Source: Hymenobacter edaphi | Lineage (GTDB): Bacteria > Bacteroidota > Bacteroidia > Cytophagales > Hymenobacteraceae | Reading direction: 5' to 3' | Assembly: GCF_003258365.1 (NCBI RefSeq) | Contig: NZ_QHKM01000008.1 | Coordinates: 1 to 64,000 of the forward strand | DNA: 64,000 nt | In this document: positions 32,909 through 40,516 of the stretch, one piece after another | Position numbering within the stretch: position 1 is the first letter of the stretch | How the letters are laid out: each line of letters begins with the position of its first letter | Notes under the pieces: model-generated | The model's database searches: none | The model's input: only the letters and a program-made list of their open reading frames with translations | What the model was told of the DNA's origin: nothing | Made by a program: the position numbers and the translations under genes

Positions 32909-34192
32909 CTACTGCACCAGCAGCGGGCGCGTGACGGTGCCGGTGGCTGTGCGCACGGTGTAGAGGTAGGCCCCAGCCGGCAGCGGGCCCAGCGGGTACT
33001 CGATGCGGTGCGTGCCGGCGCCGAGCACCCGGCCCGCGGGCAGCACCTCGGCCACCCGGCGGCCGGCCGCGGTCAGCAGCGTGATGCTCACCGGCTGGGG
33101 CTGGTCCAGCGTCAGCTCAAAGGTGGTGCGGTCGTGGCTGGGGTTGGGGTAGGCCCCGAGGCGCAGGGCGGTGGGCGTGCGGGCGGCCGTCACGGTGCCC
33201 AGCTTGCCGATGCCCGCGCCGGCCAGCACCACGGCGGGCACGTCGGCGGCCGTGTTCAGCACGCCGCTGTAGACGTACGGCACGGTGGCGGTGCAGGCCC
33301 CGAGCGCGTAGGTGTCGCTGGAGTACTGGAACGCGGTGCCGTTGGTGAGCAGGTTGCCCGAGATGTCGCCGAAGCCCACCACCGCGCTGTAGGCCGACAC
33401 GTAGGGGTTCTTGACGTTGTCGAAGTAGTTGTTCTCGATTTTCAGGCAGGCGCCCACCCGCGAGTTGATGGCCGTGGAGGCAATGTTGCGGTAGTAGTTG
33501 TTGAACACGTGCCCGGTGCCGCCCCGAAACAGCGGCAGGCGGGAGTTGATGTTCTCGAAGCGGTTGTGGTGGTAGGTGATTTTGCGGTCGAATGTGTCCG
33601 ATTCGGTGTAGCCGCTCAGGCTGGCCTTCCACGCATCGTGCAGGTAGTTCCACGAAAACGTGAGGTACTCGCAGTCGTCCTTGGCGTCGAGCAGGCCGTC
33701 GTAGTCGTCGACGCCCACGCCCTGGTACTGGTTGTACAGCTCGCAGTGGTCCACCCAGATGTGGTTGGCCGGGCCCTCGATGCCGATGCAGTCCTTGGGT
33801 CCCAGCAGCACGTGGTGCACCTTGAGGTTCTGGATGATGATATTGGAGGCGCGGCGCACGTACAGCCCGATGCCGTCGAATTCGCCGCTGGTGCCCACCC
33901 CGATGATGGAAATGTTGTTGCGGTCCTTGATTTCGATTTTGTCGTAGGTCGACGGCGTATTGGCCGGGGTGATGACGCCGTTGACGTAGATGGTGAGCGG
34001 GGCGTTGCTGGTGTTGGCGCGAATGGCGGCCATCAGCGCCGTGCCGGTGCTCACCGTCACGCTGGCGCCGCCCGCGCCGCCGGTAGTGCCGGTGGTCAGG
34101 GCGGCGTTGCCGTAGAGGCCGAACACGGGCGTCTGGGCCTGGGCTGCGGTCAGGGCCAGCAGGCCCAGCATCGTGAGTAAGGGTTTCTTCAT
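32909..34192 (-). CDS. Pectate lyase (PL1), T9SS cargo
   Basis: 427 aa. Cleaves demethylated polygalacturonate by beta-elimination outside the cell. Signal peptide ending AQAQ, then a right-handed beta-helix with the PL1 signature IWVDHCEL (145-152), calcium-site region DGLLDAKDDCEYLTFSWNYLHDAWK and YHHNRFENINSRLPLFRGG with the catalytic-region Arg 218. After about residue 345 comes a T9SS type A sorting domain (GAYPNPSHDRTTFEL to TRPLLVQ). It would act after the pectinesterases, with which it shares an upstream operator candidate (core 151 nt before the start). Confidence 0.95.
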   Translation of the reverse strand: MKKPLLTMLGLLALTAAQAQTPVFGLYGNAALTTGTTGGAGGASVTVSTGTALMAAIRANTSNAPLTIYVNGVITPANTPSTYDKIEIKDRNNISIIGVGTSGEFDGIGLYVRRASNIIIQNLKVHHVLLGPKDCIGIEGPANHIWVDHCELYNQYQGVGVDDYDGLLDAKDDCEYLTFSWNYLHDAWKASLSGYTESDTFDRKITYHHNRFENINSRLPLFRGGTGHVFNNYYRNIASTAINSRVGACLKIENNYFDNVKNPYVSAYSAVVGFGDISGNLLTNGTAFQYSSDTYALGACTATVPYVYSGVLNTAADVPAVVLAGAGIGKLGTVTAARTPTALRLGAYPNPSHDRTTFELTLDQPQPVSITLLTAAGRRVAEVLPAGRVLGAGTHRIEYPLGPLPAGAYLYTVRTATGTVTRPLLVQ

Positions 34193-34335
34193 AGTGGGAA
34201 TGAGCGGGAACGAATGGGGCGAGGGTGGGCGCCGCGCCCGGTTGCCAAAGCAAATGGCTTAGAGCGGCTTAGGCGCGGGCGGGCTGCGGCCAGTGAATAT
34301 GGCAATTGCCCTATGGCTACGCCCGGGTTTGGTGG

Positions 34336-34372
34336 TATTTATCTGTGCAATCGATATCGGGAACGATGCCAA
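34336..34372 (-). promoter_or_regulatory. Shared pectin-gene operator candidate, site B
   Basis: 37 bp matching sites A and C; core 34344-34363. It lies between the pectate lyase and a divergent DUF72 gene starting 83 nt away on the other side, so it could act on either. Confidence 0.7.
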
Positions 34373-34446
34373 GGCACCGTCGGGCGGCGGCCCTGCGTAT
34401 GCTGCAGGGCCGCCGCCGGCCACCTCGCGGCGCGGGCCGCTTCGTC

Positions 34447-35187
34447 ATGCCTGCTCGTTATTACCTCGGCTGCTCCGGCTTCAGCTTCCGCGACTGGAAG
34501 GGCGTGTTCTACCCGCCCGAGCTGCCGCCGCGCAAGTGGTTCGCGTATTACTGCACGCAGTTCGACGCCTTGGAGCTGAACGTGACCTTCTACCGCATGC
34601 CCGAGCTGAGCGCCTTCGAGGGCTGGTACCAGCAAAGCCCGGCGCACTTCCGCTTCGCGGTGAAGGCCCCGCGGCAGGTGACGCACTACAAGAAGTTCGG
34701 GCCCGAGGCCGCGCCCATCCTCGCCGATTTCTACGGCACGGTGCAGGAAGGCCTGCGCGACAAGCTCGGGCCGGTGCTCTTTCAGCTGCCGCCCAAAGCG
34801 GCCTACACGCCCGAGCTGCTCGAACGCATCCTGGGGCAGCTCGACCCGGCGTTTCAGAACGTGCTGGAGTTTCGCCACCCGAGCTGGTGGGACGGGGAAG
34901 TGTTCCGGGAACTAGGGCGTCACGGCATCAGCTTCTGCGGCCAGAGCCACCCGCTGCCCCTGCCCGACGAGGTCATTGCCAACGCGCCGCTGCTCTACTA
35001 CCGCCTGCACGGCGTGCCGGAGCTCTACAAATCCAGCTACTCACCCCAGTTTCTGCAGCGCCTGGCCGATGACATCCGGGCCGCGCCCGGCGTGCGCGAG
35101 GCCTACGTGTTCTTCAACAACGGCGTCGGCGGGGTGGGGGCGCTGAACGCACGGGAAATGATTGAGCTGATGCCGCAACAGGAATGA
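34447..35187 (+). CDS. DUF72 protein, paralogue 1
   Basis: 246 aa from MPARYYLGCSGFSFRDW; the frame upstream is not conserved. TIM-barrel-like DUF72/YecE family: GVFYPPELPPRKWFAYY, LELNVTFYRMP, FAVKAPRQVTHYKKF, LGPVLFQLPPKAAYTPE, VLEFRHPSWW, FCGQSHP and a C-terminal YVFFNNG. The biochemical role of the family is not established. A second copy lies at 36565 beyond a PfkB gene on the opposite strand. Confidence 0.88.
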   Translation: MPARYYLGCSGFSFRDWKGVFYPPELPPRKWFAYYCTQFDALELNVTFYRMPELSAFEGWYQQSPAHFRFAVKAPRQVTHYKKFGPEAAPILADFYGTVQEGLRDKLGPVLFQLPPKAAYTPELLERILGQLDPAFQNVLEFRHPSWWDGEVFRELGRHGISFCGQSHPLPLPDEVIANAPLLYYRLHGVPELYKSSYSPQFLQRLADDIRAAPGVREAYVFFNNGVGGVGALNAREMIELMPQQE

Positions 35188-35439
35188 CGAGGGGAAGGGG
35201 CCTCATCCTGGGGCGCAGCCAAAGGGCCTTTCCCGCGCCCTGCACCAACCAAGAAGCGCAGCCGCCAACGCCCAATCGTCCGGGCAATGGTGGCTGCGCT
35301 TAGTAGTTGGCGGCGTTTGCCGAAAGAAGGTCTGCTCTTTGTTGACAGCGGCGGTGCAGGGTTTGAGGAAGGTTCTTGACTACCTCGACCTCCGGTTCGC
35401 TCTGCTCAGGATGACGTTCTTTTTCATGCACTCATCCAC
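35188..35439. other. Intergenic region with hairpin and dispersed repeat
   Basis: A 10-bp stem AAGCGCAGCC...GGCTGCGCTT (35254-35301) and the inverted copy of the dispersed repeat (35378-35419). No gene. Confidence 0.5.
35378..35419 (-). repeat. Dispersed intergenic repeat, copy 2 (inverted)
   Basis: Reverse complement begins GAACGTCATCCTGAGC and continues through AGCGAACCGGAGG and a GTAGTC end, matching the copies at 49299 and 5284. Confidence 0.65.
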
Positions 35440-36393
35440 TTATGCCGCTGCCCGGCTCTGGGGCATGGTGTCGATAAGCCACTGGTAGAGCTTGTCGACG
35501 TCGGCTTTCTTGAACAGCTCGGTGCCGGGGTTCATGGTGGCGGCGGTGCCGCAGGCCACGCCCAGGCGGGCGGCCTCGCGCACCGGCTGGCCCTGGGCCA
35601 GGGCGTGCACCAGGCCGGCCACCATACTGTCGCCGGCGCCCACGGTGCTGCGCTTTTTCACGGCCGGGGCCGGAATGTGGTCCACCAGGTCGCGGGTGAC
35701 GACGCAGGCGCCCTGCGGCCCCAATGACGCCACCACGATTTCGCAGCGGCCCTCGCCGATCAGGCCCCGGGCAGCCTCGGCCAGGGCCGCGCTGTTCAGC
35801 TCCGGCACGCCGGCCAGCTTGCTCAGCTCGCCCACGTTGGGCTTGATCAGGTACACGCCCGCCTCGATGACGCGCTGCAGGGCCGGGCCGGAGGTATCGG
35901 CCACTACCTTGGCCCCGATGGAGTGCGCCCAGCGCACGATGTCGACCAGAAACGCGGGCTCGACGCCGGGCGGCAGGCTGCCGCTCACCACCAGGTAATC
36001 GGGCGCGGGCTGGGCCTGCAGGGCGCGCAGCACCTGCTGCTGCTCGTCGGCCGTGAGCGGGGTGCCGGGCATGCCGAAGCGGTACTGCTGCCCGGCCGAG
36101 CTGTCGACCACGATAAAGTTTTCGCGCGTCCAGCCGGCGGCGGGCACGGCCGCGGGCTCCAGGCCTTCCGCGCGCAGCAGCTCCTGCAGCCGGTCGCCGG
36201 TGGGGCCGCCGGCCGGAAACACCGCCGTGGAGGCCGAGCCCAGCCGCAGGAGGGCCCGCGACACGTTGATGCCCCCGCCGCCGGGCTCGTACTTGGGCGC
36301 CTCGCAGTGCAGTTTCTGGTCGGGCACAATCTTGTCGACGGCGGTGCTCTTGTCCACGGTCGGGTTCAGGGTCAGGGTGACGATGCGTTTCAT
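35440..36393 (-). CDS. pfkB: PfkB-family phosphofructokinase
   Basis: 317 aa. Ribokinase-fold sugar kinase of the 1-phosphofructokinase/tagatose-6-phosphate kinase/Pfk-2 group, phosphorylating a sugar phosphate with ATP. MKRIVTLTLNPTVDKST is the family N terminus, YEPGGGGINVSRALLRLG the sugar-binding loop, and STVGAGDSMVAGL the anion hole with the catalytic Asp. The start at MKRIVTL is preferred; the antisense frame upstream covers the second DUF72 gene and is not real. No sugar transporter is adjacent, so Pfk-2 activity on fructose-6-phosphate is the likeliest role. Confidence 0.88.
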   Translation of the reverse strand: MKRIVTLTLNPTVDKSTAVDKIVPDQKLHCEAPKYEPGGGGINVSRALLRLGSASTAVFPAGGPTGDRLQELLRAEGLEPAAVPAAGWTRENFIVVDSSAGQQYRFGMPGTPLTADEQQQVLRALQAQPAPDYLVVSGSLPPGVEPAFLVDIVRWAHSIGAKVVADTSGPALQRVIEAGVYLIKPNVGELSKLAGVPELNSAALAEAARGLIGEGRCEIVVASLGPQGACVVTRDLVDHIPAPAVKKRSTVGAGDSMVAGLVHALAQGQPVREAARLGVACGTAATMNPGTELFKKADVDKLYQWLIDTMPQSRAAA

Positions 36394-36564
36394 AGGAAGC
36401 CGGCGAGAAAGGGTCGGTTCGTTGCTTACCCGCGGGGGCGGGAAAGGGTTGTGCCCGAGGACAGCGGGCGGGCGCTGGCCCCGGGGCGGCGGGCGCGTTG
36501 AAGCCCCGCGGCGGCCGGGCGCGTACAAGAGGGCTAGCCGCGCCCCGTCAAGCCTCCGCCCCTT

Positions 36565-37287
36565 ATGCCTACTTACCACATCGGCTGCTCCGGCTACCAC
36601 TACCGCCACTGGCGCGGGCGTTTTTACCCCGACAAGCTGCCCGTGCGGCGCTGGTTTGAGTTCTACAGTCAGCACTTCGGCACCTTGGAGCTGAACGTGA
36701 CCTTTTACCGCTTCCCGCAGCTGAGCGTTCTGCAGAACTGGCACGCCGCCAGCCCGCCCGAGTACCTGTTCGCGGTGAAGGCGCCGCGGCTGATAACGCA
36801 CTACAAGCAGTTTCACGACGTGGGCGCGCTGCTGACGGATTTCTACGACACGGTGCAGCAGGGCCTGCAGGAAAAGCTCGGGCCGGTGCTGTTTCAGCTG
36901 CCGCCGCGGGCCGCCTACTCGCCCGAGCGGTTCGCGCGCATCCTCGACGCGCTTCATCCGGGCTTCACCAACGTGCTCGAATTTCGCCATCCCAGCTGGT
37001 GGCAGGAGCCGGTGTACGCGGCGCTGCGCGAGCGGGGCGTCACGTTTTGCGGGCAGAGCCATCCGGCCCTGCCCGACGCGCTGATTGCCACCGCTCCCAC
37101 GGTGTATTACCGGCTGCACGGCGTGCCCCAGCTGTACCAGTCGCCCTACGACGAGGCGTTTCTGCGGGGCGTAAAAACGGCGGCTGATGCAGCCCCGGGC
37201 GCCCGACAGGTGTTTGTGTACTTCAATAACGACATCGACGCTTCGGCCAGTCACAACGCCCGGCAGATGCAGGCATTGGTGAGTTAG
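36565..37287 (+). CDS. DUF72 protein, paralogue 2
   Basis: 240 aa, same motif order as the gene at 34447 (IGCSGYHYRHW, LELNVTFYRFP, FAVKAPRLITHYKQF, LGPVLFQLPPRAAYSPE, VLEFRHPSWW, FCGQSHP, VFVYFNND). The two share long identical stretches, so they are duplicates, now separated by the oppositely oriented pfkB. Confidence 0.88.
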   Translation: MPTYHIGCSGYHYRHWRGRFYPDKLPVRRWFEFYSQHFGTLELNVTFYRFPQLSVLQNWHAASPPEYLFAVKAPRLITHYKQFHDVGALLTDFYDTVQQGLQEKLGPVLFQLPPRAAYSPERFARILDALHPGFTNVLEFRHPSWWQEPVYAALRERGVTFCGQSHPALPDALIATAPTVYYRLHGVPQLYQSPYDEAFLRGVKTAADAAPGARQVFVYFNNDIDASASHNARQMQALVS

Positions 37288-37695
37288 CAGCGCGTCAATG
37301 CTCATTTTGCCTGGGTTTGTCAGCCGCAGGAAGGGTCAGGCAATTGTGTGATTTTTATAGTCATTGGTTTGATTCGTTTTACCAATGCGGGTACGGCTGA
37401 CGGACCTTTGTACTTCGAGCTTTGCCCGGCCAACCGCGGGGCGGCCACCTGGCTGCCGGTGGCGGCCGGGGCCCGCAACCGGCGGGCCGGGTATAACCTT
37501 TTGCGACTTGCCCTGTTTAACAGGGCCTACCACCCACCCACTGAGTACCTGCTGATTCCTGCTTCGCCCGGCTGCCGGCCGGGGAGTTGGGCGCAGCGTT
37601 GGGGCCGGGCCAGCCGGGCCTTGCCCCGCGGGCTGTTGCCGGTACTTCTGCGCCACTCCAACACAGCATTTTGCGCCTTTCTGCGCCCGAGCTAC
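37288..37695 (+). other. Long leader before the efflux operon
   Basis: 408 bp. An in-frame extension of the TolC-like gene runs through it, but its sequence has no signal peptide or domain. It probably carries the operon promoter; GACCTTTG (near 37402) and a CATTTTG about 23 nt before the tolC-like start are weak candidates. No regulator gene is present. Confidence 0.4.
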
Positions 37696-39054
37696 ATGCG
37701 CTACTTTTCCCGGGCGGCCCGCGCCGCCGGTATTCTAAGCGGCCTGCTGCTGGCATTTAGCCCGCCCGCAGCCCGCGCCCAGACTCAGCCCGCCGCGCCC
37801 GGCGGCATCCTCACCCTGGAGCAGTGTCTGCAGGTGGCCCTGCAAAACCAGCCCGCCGTGCGTCAGGCCCGCCTCGACGAGGAAACCAACGAGGCCAGCA
37901 TCCGCATCGGGCTGGCCGGCTGGCTGCCGCAGGTGGCGCTGAACGGCACCGCCCAGCACTACTTCCAGCTGCCCTACTCGGTTATTCCCATCGACGGGGT
38001 GAACACGCCGCGGCAGTTCGGGCTGCGCAACCAGTCCACCATCGGGCTGGGAGCCACGCAGACGCTCTACAACAACGACCTGAGCCTGGCCCGGCGCAGC
38101 GCGGGGCCCTCGCGGCAGTTCTACCAGCAGAACTCCACGGGCGTGCGCATCGACGTGGTGGCCGACGTGAGCAAGGCCTTCTACGACGTGCTGCTCTCCC
38201 AGCGTCAGCTCGACGTGCTCAGCGAGGACATCGTGCGGCTGCAGCGCAGCCTGCAGGACGCCCGGGCCCGCTACGACGCCGGCATCGTCGACAAAATCGA
38301 CTACAAGCAGGCCGAAATCCTGCTCAACAACTCCCGGGTGGCCCGCAAGCAGGCCCAGGAAAGCATCAAGGCCAAGTCGGCCTACCTGAAGGAGCTGATG
38401 GGCCTGAGCGCCCCGCAGCCACTCACGCTGCAGTACGACACGGTGCGGCTGATGCGCGACGCGGCCGTGGACACGGCCGTGGCCCTGGACCCGGTGAACC
38501 GCATCGAGTTTCAGCAGCTGCAAACCCAGAAAGCCCTGCAGAGCGCCCAGATTCGCTATTACCAGTACGGCTGGCTACCCTCGGTGGGCGCCTTCGGCAA
38601 CTACAACACGGCCTTTCTGAGCAACGAGCTGAGCACCCTCTACAGCCAGCGCCTGCCCAACTCCTATGCTGGCGTGCAGTTTTCGCTGCCCATCTTCACC
38701 GGCACGCGCCGCCTGCAGAACCTGCGCCGCGAGCGGCTCACCGACCAGCGCATCGACCAGGATATTCTGGCCACCCGCAACCGCATCAACACCGAGTTTG
38801 AACAGGCTTTGGCGGCCTACAAGGGCAACTACGCCGACTACCTGACGGGCCAGCAGAACCTGGCCCTCTCCAAGGAAGTGTACAACGTGGTGCAGCTGCA
38901 GTACCGCGAGGGCATCAAGACCTACCTCGACGTCATCGTGGCCCAAACCACGCTGCGCACGGCCCAGCTGAACTACTACCAGGCGCTGTTTCAGGTGCTG
39001 AGCAGCAAGGTGGACCTGCTGCGCGCGCAAGGCACGCTGCCGACTCAGTACTGA
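37696..39054 (+). CDS. TolC-family outer-membrane efflux channel
   Basis: 452 aa from MRYFSRAARAAGILSG, which gives a clean signal peptide (AARAQ). Two OEP repeats of alternating helices and beta strands: LTLEQCLQVALQNQPAVRQARL starts the first, and EYNVVQLQYREGIKTYLDVIVAQ-like sequence ends the second. It forms the trimeric outer-membrane duct for the RND pump encoded downstream, in the order channel, adaptor, pump. Confidence 0.93.
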   Translation: MRYFSRAARAAGILSGLLLAFSPPAARAQTQPAAPGGILTLEQCLQVALQNQPAVRQARLDEETNEASIRIGLAGWLPQVALNGTAQHYFQLPYSVIPIDGVNTPRQFGLRNQSTIGLGATQTLYNNDLSLARRSAGPSRQFYQQNSTGVRIDVVADVSKAFYDVLLSQRQLDVLSEDIVRLQRSLQDARARYDAGIVDKIDYKQAEILLNNSRVARKQAQESIKAKSAYLKELMGLSAPQPLTLQYDTVRLMRDAAVDTAVALDPVNRIEFQQLQTQKALQSAQIRYYQYGWLPSVGAFGNYNTAFLSNELSTLYSQRLPNSYAGVQFSLPIFTGTRRLQNLRRERLTDQRIDQDILATRNRINTEFEQALAAYKGNYADYLTGQQNLALSKEVYNVVQLQYREGIKTYLDVIVAQTTLRTAQLNYYQALFQVLSSKVDLLRAQGTLPTQY

Positions 39055-39070
39055 TTTTGAGCCTATCCGA

Positions 39071-39184
39071 GCGTCATGTCGAGCGCAGCCGAGACATCTC
39101 GCAGGCTGACTCCGGATAGCCACTTCTGTTCAACGAGAGAATTACTATCGAGCGAGATTCCTCGACTTCGCTCGGAATGACGCG
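39071..39184. repeat. Palindromic intergenic repeat inside the efflux operon
   Basis: About 114 bp: GCGTCATGTCGAGCGCAGCC on the left and its imperfect complement (CTTCGCTCGGAATGACGC) on the right, with ATCTCGC...GCGAGAT inside. It fills the gap between the channel and adaptor genes and is related in sequence to the dispersed CGTCAT repeats. Confidence 0.65.
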
Positions 39185-39218
39185 CTAGAGGATCGAATCC
39201 GACGCTTCTACCCCCAAC

Positions 39219-40367
39219 ATGAATAAATCCCTTCTTGCCCTGGCTTACGCCGCCGGCCTGTTGGCCTTCACCGGCTGCGGCAGCAAAGAGGCCGACAAGC
39301 CCGCCGGCCCGCCGCCCGCCACGCCCGTTACGCTGGTGGCCGCCCGCACCACCGACGCCGTGTACTACGACGAGTACCCCGCCCGCGTGGTGGCCCTCAA
39401 CAACGTGGAGCTGCGCAGCCAGGTGGCGGGCTTCATCACCGGCATTTACTTCAAGGAGGGCGAAGTGGTGCCCAAGGGCAAGACGCTCTACGAAATCGAC
39501 CGGCGCAAGTACCAGGCGGCCTACCAGCAGGCCCTGGCCGGGCTGCGCAGCACCCAGGCCACCGTGCAAAACGCCAAGGTGAACCTGGACCGCTACCAGC
39601 GCCTGGCCCAGCAGGATGCCATTGCCCTGCAGATTGTGGACAACGCCCGTACGGCCTACGCCACCGCCCAGAGCCAGGTGGCCGCGGCCGAAGCCAGCGT
39701 GGCCGCCGCCCGTACCGATTTGAGCTACTCGCTGATTACGGCGCCGTTTACCGGCCGCATCGGCATTTCGCAGGTGCGGCTGGGCTCCCAGGTGAGCCCC
39801 GGCAGCACCCTGCTGAACACCATCAGCGGCGAGGACCCGATGGGCGTAGACTTCGTGGTGCCCGAGGCCGACCTGAGCCGCTTTGCCGAGCTGCAGGGCA
39901 AGACGGGCGGCCGCGCCGACTCCACTTTCCGGCTGGAGCTGCCCGACGGTACGCGCTACGCCCAGCCGGGCAAGATCCTGGCCATCGACCGGGGCATCGA
40001 CCAGCAGACCGGCACCGCCCAGGTGCGCGTGCAGTTCTCGAACCCCGACCGCAAGCTGAAGGACGGCATGAGCTCGGTGCTGCGCGTGCTCAACCGCACC
40101 TCGGGCCGCCGCGTCGTCATTCCCTTCAAGGCCGTGACCGAGCAGATGGGCGAAAACTTCGTCTTCGTGGCCGGTGACAGCAGCAAGGCCGTGCAGCGCA
40201 AGGTGCAGCTCGGGCCCCGCCTGCGCGACCAGATTGTGATTCTCGACGGCATCAAGGACGGCGACCAGGTCGTCACCGAGGGCCTGAACCGCCTGCGCGA
40301 CGGCGGCCAGATTCAGACCGGCGCCGCTCCCGCCGCCGGAGCGCCCACGGCCGCCGCGGGCAAGTAA
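39219..40367 (+). CDS. RND periplasmic adaptor lipoprotein
   Basis: 382 aa. Lipobox FTGC after a 19-residue signal. Membrane-fusion protein layout: lipoyl half-motifs (VELRSQVAGFITGIYFKEGEVVPKGKTLYEID and LSYSLITAPFTGRIGISQVRLGSQV) flank a helical hairpin (about 95-165), then beta-barrel and membrane-proximal domains. It links the inner-membrane pump to the TolC-like channel. Confidence 0.93.
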   Translation: MNKSLLALAYAAGLLAFTGCGSKEADKPAGPPPATPVTLVAARTTDAVYYDEYPARVVALNNVELRSQVAGFITGIYFKEGEVVPKGKTLYEIDRRKYQAAYQQALAGLRSTQATVQNAKVNLDRYQRLAQQDAIALQIVDNARTAYATAQSQVAAAEASVAAARTDLSYSLITAPFTGRIGISQVRLGSQVSPGSTLLNTISGEDPMGVDFVVPEADLSRFAELQGKTGGRADSTFRLELPDGTRYAQPGKILAIDRGIDQQTGTAQVRVQFSNPDRKLKDGMSSVLRVLNRTSGRRVVIPFKAVTEQMGENFVFVAGDSSKAVQRKVQLGPRLRDQIVILDGIKDGDQVVTEGLNRLRDGGQIQTGAAPAAGAPTAAAGK

Positions 40368-40373
40368 CAGCAC

Positions 40374-40400
40374 GTCATGCTTCGCTGCGCTCTGCATGAC
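40374..40400. repeat. Small palindrome GTCATGC...GCATGAC
   Basis: Starts 6 nt after the adaptor stop; related to the GTCAT dispersed repeats. Could modulate expression of the pump relative to the adaptor. Confidence 0.45.
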
Positions 40401-40474
40401 AAACGGCCCGACCACCGTCGACCTAGCATAACCAAGCATTCATCTGACGAAACCAACCCCCATAATCGTCAGGC

Positions 40475-40499
40475 TCCCCCTCTCCCCTTGGAGAGGGGG
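40475..40499. repeat. CCCCCTCTCC hairpin upstream of the pump gene
   Basis: CCCCCTCTCC pairs with GGAGAGGGGG around a short CTT-type loop, 17 nt before the pump ATG, and could affect its translation. A similar but weaker CCCTCTCC/GAGGGG hairpin occurs near 43770 after the pump gene. Confidence 0.5.
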
Positions 40500-40516
40500 C
40501 CGGGGGGTGAGGCAAT

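Noticed and set aside
36394-37305. Long N-terminal extension of the PfkB frame
   Set aside because: It is antisense to the second DUF72 gene; the conserved kinase start is at 36393.
37348-37695. Upstream ATG for the TolC-like gene (adds 116 codons)
   Set aside because: The added sequence has no signal peptide or domain; a clean signal peptide begins at 37696.
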